From positions 96,331 to 160,330 of IMG/VR virus record IMGVR_UViG_3300025646_005482: a DNA stretch of 64,000 nt. The stretch is one strand, 5' to 3'. The DNA is from a virus. Below the pieces are notes generated by a model. The model saw only the letters and a list, made by a program, of their open reading frames with translations. It ran no database searches and was not told the origin of the DNA. Of this stretch, positions 35,501 through 42,110 are shown one piece after another; position 1 is the stretch's first letter, and each line of letters opens with the position of its first letter. Made by a program: the position numbers and the translations under genes.

Positions 35501-37245
35501 TTGAGCGATCGGTAGTACTTGTCTCTGGTGTTGCTGCAATCAATTCTAGCTCTGTCAGCGGTACAGTTGAACGCACAGTCGTAACAGTTGATGCATCACT
35601 ACAATCACAGGCTTCAGTCAGCGCAACTGGTGAGCGTGAGGTCGTTGGTACTGGTTCTGCTATATCTGGTTCTTCTGCTCTTGGTACTGGTGAGAGAGAA
35701 ATCACTACTACAACAGCAATTCTTGCATCACAAGTTGCTAGTGTTTCTGGTACAGTTGAAAGAGAAATCAAGTTTGTATCTGGTGTTACATCAGATAATA
35801 GTAGCATTAGCGGCTCTGGTGTCAGAACAGTTACAACTGTCGATGCTAGCATAGTTGCTGGTTCGTCGGTACTTGGTACGGGCGAACGTACTATTACAAC
35901 TACATCTGCGGCTCTAGTTACTTCTGCTACACTGGCTGGTACTGCTGAGCGAGAGATTACAGGCGTCGGTACATTTACTTCAGATATTTCTGTTGTTTCA
36001 GGTACGGTCGAAAGAGAGATTACTGGTACAGGTACACTTGTATCTCAAAACTCAAGCACAGGTGTTGGTGAAAGATCAGTCGTATATGTTAGTGGTATTA
36101 CTACACCTCAGGTTTCACAAGCGAGTGGATCAGGTTTACGTACTGTTGTATCTACAAGCGGCAACTTAGTATCTGACAACTCTGCGCTCGGCACTGGTGA
36201 AAGAGAAATCACGGCAGTATCAGCTGATCTTGTCAGTGTTAATTCAAGTGTTAGTGGTACGACTGAGCGTGTTATTACGGGTGTCGGTACATTACAATCC
36301 GCAGGTTCTACGCTTGGTACTGGTGAGAGAGAAATCACATCTACCTTTGCTGCTCTTACTACCTCGGCATCTGTATCTGCTACGGCCGAAAGAGAAGTTA
36401 AATCTACGCAAGGTAGCCTAGTAACAACAGTATCCGCTGTACAAGCTATAATGGGTCGCGGAGTATCTGGCGCTGGTATCCTCGTATGCAATAACTCTGC
36501 TCTTGGTACAGGTGAACGCGAGATCACTTATAAGAGTGGTGTATCTGCAACTAACTCAGAAGTTTCTGGAACTGGCCTACGAACAGTTGTTCAAACTAGT
36601 GGCGTGCTAGAAGCTACAAATTCTACGATTAACTCTACAGTAGAGCGATCAGTAGTACTTGTATCTGGTGTTACTACAGTCAATTCTAGCTCTGTCAGCG
36701 GTACAGCGACGCGTGTTATAACTGGTTCAGGTAATCTTGTATCTGATAACTCATCTACAGGTGTAGGTGAACGAACAGTTGTAACTGTTGACGGTGACGT
36801 TCAAGGAACAAGTGTTGTTGCTGGTTCTGGTATCAGGTCGATAACACAAACGAATAACGGTGCTCTTGTATCAAATCACTCGGCGCTAGGCACAGGCGTA
36901 CGTATAATCACATCTAAGTTTACTGCGTTGCCACGATCTGCACCAGGAAATGTAAGTGGTATCGCTGAACGACAAATTAAGAAGGTTACTAATATTGTTT
37001 CTGGTAATTCTTCTGCTCTTGGTTCAGGTACACGTACTGTTAATGTCATAAGAGCCGAAATTACTGCACAGCCTGTTTCCATAGCTGTAACTGCTACATA
37101 TAGAAGCTTCCTCAAAACTGCGCAGGCATCGCTAGATATTAGAGTACCGCCTGAGCAGATATTAGTTGCCACAATTAAAGGTACCAAAGAAATAAGTATT
37201 CGTTTGCCTGATCCCAATAAGGCTATCGCAGCGATTGGCAGATAA
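32527..37245 (+). CDS. Giant Ser/Thr-rich tandem-repeat protein, 1572 residues
   Basis: After about 35 unique residues the protein is almost entirely degenerate repeats of 20-21 residues, such as GTGEREVTGTGTLTSNNSSV and GTGEREITTTTATLTTSASV: a Gly-turn, an E-R charged pair, then two beta strands. Roughly 70 units run to about residue 1505. A short non-repetitive tail ends with SIRLPDPNKAIAAIGR. No family recognised. Such a rod could be a long fibre, a whisker or a tail-length structure; its place between the fibre block and gp13 fits a virion part. The RBS is GGTGA. It begins just after a terminator with no late promoter visible, so its expression is puzzling. Confidence 0.7.
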   Translation: MADRFYVVDGYVELGYVEREIDVSAALAAEASTLSGTAERNIVSTSGSLVSSGSSLGTGERTITTTTAPLASQNSSVSGTAERAVTASGTLVSENVAVSGTVGREVVTVSAALTSTNSTTGTAEREITGTGTLTATNSVVGTGERELTGSGTLPQNNVSVSGTAKRTIVSTSASLTSTNSSTGTAKREVTTVNGSLTTTASVSGSGERQITGSGTLVSDNSALGTGEREITTTTATLTTSASVSGTGEREVTGTGTLTSNNSSVGTGEREITSVSASFSTSASVSGIGEREVTGSGTLTATNSSTGVGEREITGSGTLPQNNVSVSGTAERTVVSTSASLISTNSSAGTAEREVTTVSGSLTTTASVSGTGEREVTGSGTLVSNNSALGTGEREITTTTALLTTSASVSGTGEREVTGSGTLTTTNSISGTAEREVTGSGTLVTTNSSLGTGEREITTASASLTTTASVSGTGLTARTASGILVSSDSTVVGTAEREITTVSAALTSTNSSTGTAEREVTTVSATLTTSASISGTGLRTVVSTSGALTSNNSALGTGEREITTTTALLTTSASVSGTAEREITGTGTLTSTNSSTGVAEREVTTVSATLTTSASASGTGLRTVVSTSAALTSNNSALGTGEREITGTGTLPQNTVSVSGTGERQVTGTGTLTSTNSSTGVGEREVTTVNAALTTSASVSGTAERTVVSTSASLTSNNSALGTGEREITTTTAAFTTSASVSGTGEREIVTVDATLTTEASVSGTGVREVTGSGTLTSTNSSVGVGEREITSVSATLQSAIASVSGTVEREVTGSGSLNSTNSSVGTGEREITFVSGVTSTNSSASGTGIRTVTGAGVLTTSSSVAGTFEREVTGAGTLVSGSSALGTGEREITTTTAQLTTTNSVSGTGERSVVFVSGVTVDNGSVSGSGIRTVVASGALNATNSSTGTGEREITTTDATLVTSASVSGVAEREVTGSGTSIANNASVSGTVERSVVLVSGVAAINSSSVSGTVERTVVTVDASLQSQASVSATGEREVVGTGSAISGSSALGTGEREITTTTAILASQVASVSGTVEREIKFVSGVTSDNSSISGSGVRTVTTVDASIVAGSSVLGTGERTITTTSAALVTSATLAGTAEREITGVGTFTSDISVVSGTVEREITGTGTLVSQNSSTGVGERSVVYVSGITTPQVSQASGSGLRTVVSTSGNLVSDNSALGTGEREITAVSADLVSVNSSVSGTTERVITGVGTLQSAGSTLGTGEREITSTFAALTTSASVSATAEREVKSTQGSLVTTVSAVQAIMGRGVSGAGILVCNNSALGTGEREITYKSGVSATNSEVSGTGLRTVVQTSGVLEATNSTINSTVERSVVLVSGVTTVNSSSVSGTATRVITGSGNLVSDNSSTGVGERTVVTVDGDVQGTSVVAGSGIRSITQTNNGALVSNHSALGTGVRIITSKFTALPRSAPGNVSGIAERQIKKVTNIVSGNSSALGSGTRTVNVIRAEITAQPVSIAVTATYRSFLKTAQASLDIRVPPEQILVATIKGTKEISIRLPDPNKAIAAIGR
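32629..37041 (+). repeat. About 70 degenerate 60-63-bp coding repeats
   Basis: Protein repeats are conserved (G-x-G-E-R-E-[IV]-[TV]) while synonymous codons vary from unit to unit (for example AGAGAA, CGTGAA, CGCGAA and CGAGAA at R-E). The array is therefore much less repetitive at the DNA level than at the protein level. Confidence 0.85.
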
Positions 37246-37281
37246 TATGCACAGCTGTGACAAAACTAGGGATGCAAGTTA

Positions 37282-37289
37282 GATAAATA
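37282..37289 (+). promoter_or_regulatory. Late promoter variant GATAAATA before gp13
   Basis: One mismatch to TATAAATA, 33 nt upstream of the gp13 ATG, followed by the RBS GACGGAGAAA. It is preceded by a 10-nt palindrome CACAGCTGTG at 37250-37259. Confidence 0.6.
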
Positions 37290-37314
37290 AAAAATAATAA
37301 GACGGAGAAACAAG

Positions 37315-38058
37315 ATGGCAGTTCCAACAACGAGAGATGCATTTAAGGAGTATTGCCTCCGATCTCTTGGTAAGCCTGTAATAGAGATAAATGTAGATGA
37401 TGATCAGGTCGATGATCGTATTGACCAGGCTTTGCGTTTTTATTGGGATTATCACTTCGATGGCAGCGAGAAGATTTACTACAAACATCTAATTACAGCT
37501 GACACCAAAACTAATAAGTATATCGATTTACCTCAAAATATTATCGGTGCTGTTAAATTGTTTCCTATCGGTGATCCGAATACTTCTTCTGGAGACATCT
37601 TCAATATCAGGTATCAGATAGCATTGAACGATCTCTATACCTTGACCAATGTAGCATTGCTAGATTACTACATGACGATGGAGCATCTAGCGCTTGTACA
37701 AGAACTTCTAGTAGGCAAACCACAAATACGATACAATAGACATCGAAATAGATTGCATATCGACGAAACGGCAGGCGATCTAGAAGTTGGTCAGTATTTA
37801 CTCGTTGAAGCATATGAGCTAGTCGATCCCACTACATATTCAGATGTATGGGCAGACAGATGGTTACAATACTACGCTGCTCAACTTATCAAACGCCAAT
37901 GGGGTACAAACCTCACAAAATTTGAAGGGTTGCAATTGCCAGGAGGGGTTACATTTAACGGTAGACAAATATATGATGACGCACAAGCTGAAATTACAAA
38001 ATTAGAAGAAGAAATGATCAGTAACTACAGTCTACCAGTAATGGATATGATAGGGTAG
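37315..38058 (+). CDS. 13: Neck protein gp13
   Basis: 247 residues. VDDRIDQALRFYWDYHFDGS, YIDLPQNIIGAVKLF, and a C-terminal VWADRWLQYYAAQLIKRQWG with FNGRQIYDDAQAEI match T4 gp13. In T4, gp13 and gp14 form the collar that closes the filled head and receives the tail. Position (followed by gp14, gp15, terminase) confirms it. T4 gp13 is 309 residues, so this is a compact version as in marine relatives. Strong RBS GACGGAGAAAC. Confidence 0.9.
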   Translation: MAVPTTRDAFKEYCLRSLGKPVIEINVDDDQVDDRIDQALRFYWDYHFDGSEKIYYKHLITADTKTNKYIDLPQNIIGAVKLFPIGDPNTSSGDIFNIRYQIALNDLYTLTNVALLDYYMTMEHLALVQELLVGKPQIRYNRHRNRLHIDETAGDLEVGQYLLVEAYELVDPTTYSDVWADRWLQYYAAQLIKRQWGTNLTKFEGLQLPGGVTFNGRQIYDDAQAEITKLEEEMISNYSLPVMDMIG

Positions 38059-38128
38059 AGATATCACTAGTATTTGCAGAAGTAGCACTAGCTAATTATA
38101 CAGTAAAAATAGGAAATGTAAACCCGTA

Positions 38129-38863
38129 ATGGCCACAAACCCGTATTTCGACAATTTTACCAACAGTCCTGAACAGACTCTGATAGAAGATTTAATCATC
38201 GAATCTATCAAGATCTATGGTCATGATGTGTTCTATTGTCCACGTACAGTCGTATCTCGCGATAATGTTTTCAATTCAGATGCACTATCTGAGTATAATT
38301 CGTCCTATCAAATCGAGATGTATATTAAGAATGTTGAAGGATTCGAAGGAGAAGGCGATTTCCTTTCTAGGTTTAATATTCAAATTCGCGATGAGATTAC
38401 ATTTACTGTAGCAAACCGCCGATATAATGAAGCAGTAGGCGACTATTCATCGTCAATACGACCTGAAGAAGGTGATATCATTTATTTCCCGCTAACAGAG
38501 AAAATATATGTAATCAAGTTTGCAGAACACGAAGCTCCTGTCTTCTATCAGATGGGTGCACTGCAGTGTTATGATCTTCGTTGTGAGCAGTGGGAATATA
38601 GCGGAGAAAAATTGAATACTGGTGTGCCAACTATCGATAATTACGAAACTCTATATACTCTTTCCGTCAACACAACTGATGATGGTGTCACATATGATGC
38701 GAACAACAATATAGTAATGGATGCGAATACAGGCCGACCATTGGGTATGACTAGTGATGAATACTCAGGTGATGAATATGATGATTCTAGAACCTTTCAA
38801 ACTGTCTCAGAGTTCATCGACTTCTCAGAACAAGATCCATTTAGCGAAGGTGGTAGATACTAA
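38129..38863 (+). CDS. 14: Neck protein gp14
   Basis: 244 residues, near the T4 length of 256. LIEDLIIESIKIYGHDVFYCP, EMYIKNVEGFEGEGDFLSRF, EGDIIYFPLTEKIYVIKF and YDLRCEQWEYSGEKL are characteristic gp14 blocks. It acts with gp13 at the head-tail junction. The 70-nt gap before it holds no late promoter or clear terminator, only a short inverted CTAGT/ACTAG pair, so it is probably read from the gp13 promoter. Its stop overlaps the gp15 start by 1 nt. Confidence 0.9.
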   Translation: MATNPYFDNFTNSPEQTLIEDLIIESIKIYGHDVFYCPRTVVSRDNVFNSDALSEYNSSYQIEMYIKNVEGFEGEGDFLSRFNIQIRDEITFTVANRRYNEAVGDYSSSIRPEEGDIIYFPLTEKIYVIKFAEHEAPVFYQMGALQCYDLRCEQWEYSGEKLNTGVPTIDNYETLYTLSVNTTDDGVTYDANNNIVMDANTGRPLGMTSDEYSGDEYDDSRTFQTVSEFIDFSEQDPFSEGGRY

Positions 38864-39978
38864 TGTTTGGAAGAACTTTTTATCACGATACTCTGCGCAA
38901 GTATGTAATCTTGTTTGGTACTCTGTTCAACGATATTCAAATTAACAGAGAAGATGCTAACGGTAATGTCAAACAGGTTATTAAGGTACCACTATCATAT
39001 GGTCCACGAGAAAAATTCCTGGCCCGCATCGATGGTATCGATGGTGGACGAGATCCACAAGAATTTCCATTTTCGATCGTATTGCCTCGGATGGGTTTCG
39101 AGGTAACAGGCTTTAATTATGCATCAGAAAGAAAACTACCTACGATTGGCAGACATACGACAGTAGAATTAAATGATGAGCATGGTAAAAGAAAAATGTA
39201 TCGTTATAATTCTGTACCATACGATATTAATTTTTCATTATCGATTTATGTAAAGAATACTACTGATGGCACTCGAATTGTAGAGCAGATCTTGCCATAC
39301 TTCACACCTGAATGGACTACTACGGTTCAACTTACCGAGGATCCTGATATTACCTTAGACATTCCTCTCGTTTTGACAAGTACAAATCAGGACGATGTGT
39401 ATGAAGGTAATTATGAAGAAAGGCGCGCCTTGATTTGGACTTTAGACTTTACAATGAAAGGTGTATTCTTTGGTCCAACCTATAGAGAAAAGGTTATTAA
39501 GCTTGCTAATACACAAATATATGATGCAACACTATATGATAGTATTACAGCTGCTCCTACAGGTACAGCACCAACATTAAAAGTAGCAACACGTTTGCTT
39601 AATCAGCCGGGACTTTTAGCTGGAAACACAGCTACTAAATATTCTAATCTAAACGTAGTGCAGGCAACAGCAGTGGCAAGTATAACAGATGGAAAAGTAA
39701 CAACAATCACTCTCGTTGAAAAGGGTGTAGGTTATCAAAACGCGACAGTTACTATTACTGGCGGTGGCGGTTCAAATGCCACAGCAACTGCATTAGTCGA
39801 CAGCGATATTGATTCTATAGAAAGCATTACTATAACAAGTGGCGGTACAGGATACACTAGTACACCTACTATTACTATATCAGCTCCTGATCTTGAATCT
39901 CTCGCGTTGTCGCAGATCAATGCTGGCGCGAATACTGGAGATGTAGATGTAGTAAAAGGCCCATGGCCTGATGAATGA
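38863..39978 (+). CDS. 15: Tail completion/sheath terminator protein gp15
   Basis: 371 residues, against 272 in T4. FYHDTLRKYVILFGTLFNDIQI, VPLSYGPREKFLAR, IVLPRMGFEVTGFNY, and RIVEQILPYFTPEWTTTVQL with RRALIWTLDFTMKG align with T4 gp15, which caps the tail tube and sheath. The extra C-terminal about 100 residues carry two copies of a GxGYxxxxVTI beta motif (KGVGYQNATVTIT and GTGYTSTPTITIS), a small repeat domain that also occurs in the DUF4815 protein. Its stop overlaps the potential upstream ATG of gp16. Confidence 0.9.
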   Translation: MFGRTFYHDTLRKYVILFGTLFNDIQINREDANGNVKQVIKVPLSYGPREKFLARIDGIDGGRDPQEFPFSIVLPRMGFEVTGFNYASERKLPTIGRHTTVELNDEHGKRKMYRYNSVPYDINFSLSIYVKNTTDGTRIVEQILPYFTPEWTTTVQLTEDPDITLDIPLVLTSTNQDDVYEGNYEERRALIWTLDFTMKGVFFGPTYREKVIKLANTQIYDATLYDSITAAPTGTAPTLKVATRLLNQPGLLAGNTATKYSNLNVVQATAVASITDGKVTTITLVEKGVGYQNATVTITGGGGSNATATALVDSDIDSIESITITSGGTGYTSTPTITISAPDLESLALSQINAGANTGDVDVVKGPWPDE

Positions 39979-39992
39979 TGAAGGATAAAGAA

Positions 39993-40403
39993 ATGAAAAA
40001 TTTAAACGATGTTTTAGATGTGAAAGAAACTCACATCATTGAGATTGGTAATGAAGAAAAATTACCCACTACTTATCGTCCATCACTTGAAGATGACAAA
40101 GAACTAGACACCGATACCAAATATGTACGTCAGAATTTCTATGATTTGATTGAGAAAGGTCACGGTGCTATCGATGAACTACTCGCAGTAGCAGACCAGT
40201 CACAGCATCCACGAGCATATGAAGTACTTGCTACGATGATTAAAACAATGGGTGATATGAACAACGATTTGTTGGGTATGCACGAACGCAAACAAAAACT
40301 ATCTGGTAAAACACCAGAAGAGAAGAAGGAAACAGTCAACAACAATCTTTTTGTGGGCTCTACGAGTGAGCTACTGAAGTTGATGAATAAAGATGACAGT
40401 TGA
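39993..40403 (+). CDS. 16: Terminase small subunit gp16
   Basis: 136 residues from the ATG at 39993, which has AAGGA seven nt upstream. In-frame ATGs at 39975 and 39978 overlap the gp15 stop and lack an RBS. PSLEDDKELDTDTKYVRQNFYDLIEKG, then HPRAYEVLATMIKTM and NNNLFVGSTSELLKLM, follow T4 gp16. The small subunit forms the ring that recognises packaging DNA and stimulates gp17. It overlaps gp17 by 11 nt. Confidence 0.9.
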   Translation: MKNLNDVLDVKETHIIEIGNEEKLPTTYRPSLEDDKELDTDTKYVRQNFYDLIEKGHGAIDELLAVADQSQHPRAYEVLATMIKTMGDMNNDLLGMHERKQKLSGKTPEEKKETVNNNLFVGSTSELLKLMNKDDS

Positions 40404-42045
40404 TATTAAGGATATTGAGGAATACCGTTCATATCTCGGTAATATAAACCTCAAGCGTAAAGGCGTTACTATAGAATGGACCGAAGACATGGTCAAGGAG
40501 TTCATGAAGTGCGCCAAAGATCCCATCTATTTTGCTGAGCGGTATATTCAGATTGTCCATGTAGATCACGGACTCATACCAATCAAGCTCTACGAATATC
40601 AAAAGGACATCATTGAAAAAACCACAAAGAACAGAAGAACATGCGTGGTTACAAGCCGGCAGGCGGGTAAGACAACGACTGCTGTTTGCCTTATACTCCA
40701 TTATATTCTTTTTAACGATCATAAGCTTGTCGCTCTTCTCGCAAACAAAGGAGATGCTGCGAGAGAAATATTGGATCGTATCAAGACGGCTTATGAAGCT
40801 CTGCCGAAATGGTTGCAGCAAGGTGTCATCGAATGGAACAAAGGATCGGTAGAATTTGAGAATGGTTCTAAGATTCTTGCAGCAGCCACATCATCATCAG
40901 CAATTCGAGGTAAATCAGTATCTTTTCTTTATATAGACGAAACAGCATTCGTAGAGAACTGGGACGAATTCTTCGCTTCGGTATTTCCTACAATTTCTTC
41001 TGGTACAACAACCAAAATTCTTTTGACATCGACACCGAACGGTCTGAATCACTTCTACAAGACGTGCGAAGGAGCGAAAGCGGGCAAGAACGGGTATCAG
41101 TTCGTACAAGTACTATGGACTGACGTACCAGGTCGAGATGATAAATGGCGAGAAGAAACACTCGCCGCGATGGACTTTGACACAGAGAAATTTGCGCAGG
41201 AAATGGAATGTGAATTTCTCGGTTCGTCAGGTACATTGATCGCAGGCTGGAAACTCAAGCAACTCGTATATAAAGAGTCTATAAAAGAAGTAGGCGGTAT
41301 TATAGTATATGAAGAGCCAAAATTAGAAGGCAATTATGTCATAGTCGTCGACGTGAGTAGAGGCAAAGGCCTTGACTACTCGGCTTTCCAAGTCATCGAC
41401 ATCACACAAATGCCTTATGTTCAGGTTGGTGCATATCGTAATAATATGATCACACCTGTAGATTACGCTGCTGCTGTACACGCAGCTGCAAAGTATTTTA
41501 ACGATGCTAATATACTCGTTGAAGTCAATGATATCGGAGAACAAGTTTCCGGTATTATTTTTGAAGAATACGAATACGAAAATATGTTACTGACAGAAAA
41601 CAATGGACGAGAAGGTAAGCGTCTATTGTCTGGTGTAGCAGGATTCAACGGCAGAGCAGATAAAGGTATACGTACTACTAAATCTGTCAAGTCTATCGGT
41701 TGTTCTATGATCAAACTGCTCGTAGAACAGAATCAATTGATCATCAATGATTTTGAAACTATTCGCGAGTTCTCTACTTTTAGTCAGAAGGGAACTTCAT
41801 ATGAAGCAGAACCAGGCAATCATGACGATTTAGTCATGTGCCTTGTACTTTTCGGTTGGTTATCCAATCAGAAATTTTTTAAAGAGCTCACTGATATAAA
41901 TACTGTCATAAACCTCAAAGAGATGAACGAGGAAAAAGTTTTTAGCGAATTGGTACCCTTCGGTATGATAGATGACGGTCAGAAAGATTTCGAGGACCCA
42001 CACCCGGTGTCAACTCGAGGCAATGACATTAATTGGTTACTTTGA
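40393..42045 (+). CDS. 17: Terminase large subunit gp17
   Basis: 550 residues. Walker A is SRQAGKTT (88-95) and Walker B with the catalytic Glu is FLYIDE (178-183). A coupling motif LLTSTPNG follows. The C-terminal nuclease begins VVDVSRGKGLDYSAF, with Asp320 in the place of T4 Asp401 and Asp328 in that of Asp409. gp17 is the ATP-driven packaging motor and headful nuclease. It is expressed with gp13-gp16. A TATAAATA at 41895 inside its 3' end codes for D-I-N-T and may be chance. Confidence 0.95.
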   Translation: MTVDIKDIEEYRSYLGNINLKRKGVTIEWTEDMVKEFMKCAKDPIYFAERYIQIVHVDHGLIPIKLYEYQKDIIEKTTKNRRTCVVTSRQAGKTTTAVCLILHYILFNDHKLVALLANKGDAAREILDRIKTAYEALPKWLQQGVIEWNKGSVEFENGSKILAAATSSSAIRGKSVSFLYIDETAFVENWDEFFASVFPTISSGTTTKILLTSTPNGLNHFYKTCEGAKAGKNGYQFVQVLWTDVPGRDDKWREETLAAMDFDTEKFAQEMECEFLGSSGTLIAGWKLKQLVYKESIKEVGGIIVYEEPKLEGNYVIVVDVSRGKGLDYSAFQVIDITQMPYVQVGAYRNNMITPVDYAAAVHAAAKYFNDANILVEVNDIGEQVSGIIFEEYEYENMLLTENNGREGKRLLSGVAGFNGRADKGIRTTKSVKSIGCSMIKLLVEQNQLIINDFETIREFSTFSQKGTSYEAEPGNHDDLVMCLVLFGWLSNQKFFKELTDINTVINLKEMNEEKVFSELVPFGMIDDGQKDFEDPHPVSTRGNDINWLL

Positions 42046-42057
42046 AATATCGATTAT

Positions 42058-42065
42058 TATAAATA
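42058..42065 (+). promoter_or_regulatory. Late promoter TATAAATA before gp18
   Basis: Perfect match in the 65-nt gap after gp17, 53 nt upstream of the sheath gene, followed by RBS GGGAGAA. Confidence 0.85.
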
Positions 42066-42110
42066 AAAGTACGATCTACATAATTAAAATAATTTAGGGA
42101 GAACAAAAAT

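Noticed and set aside
41895-41902. TATAAATA inside the gp17 gene.
   Set aside because: It also encodes D-I-N-T and a perfect, properly placed promoter for gp18 exists at 42058. A minor role cannot be excluded.
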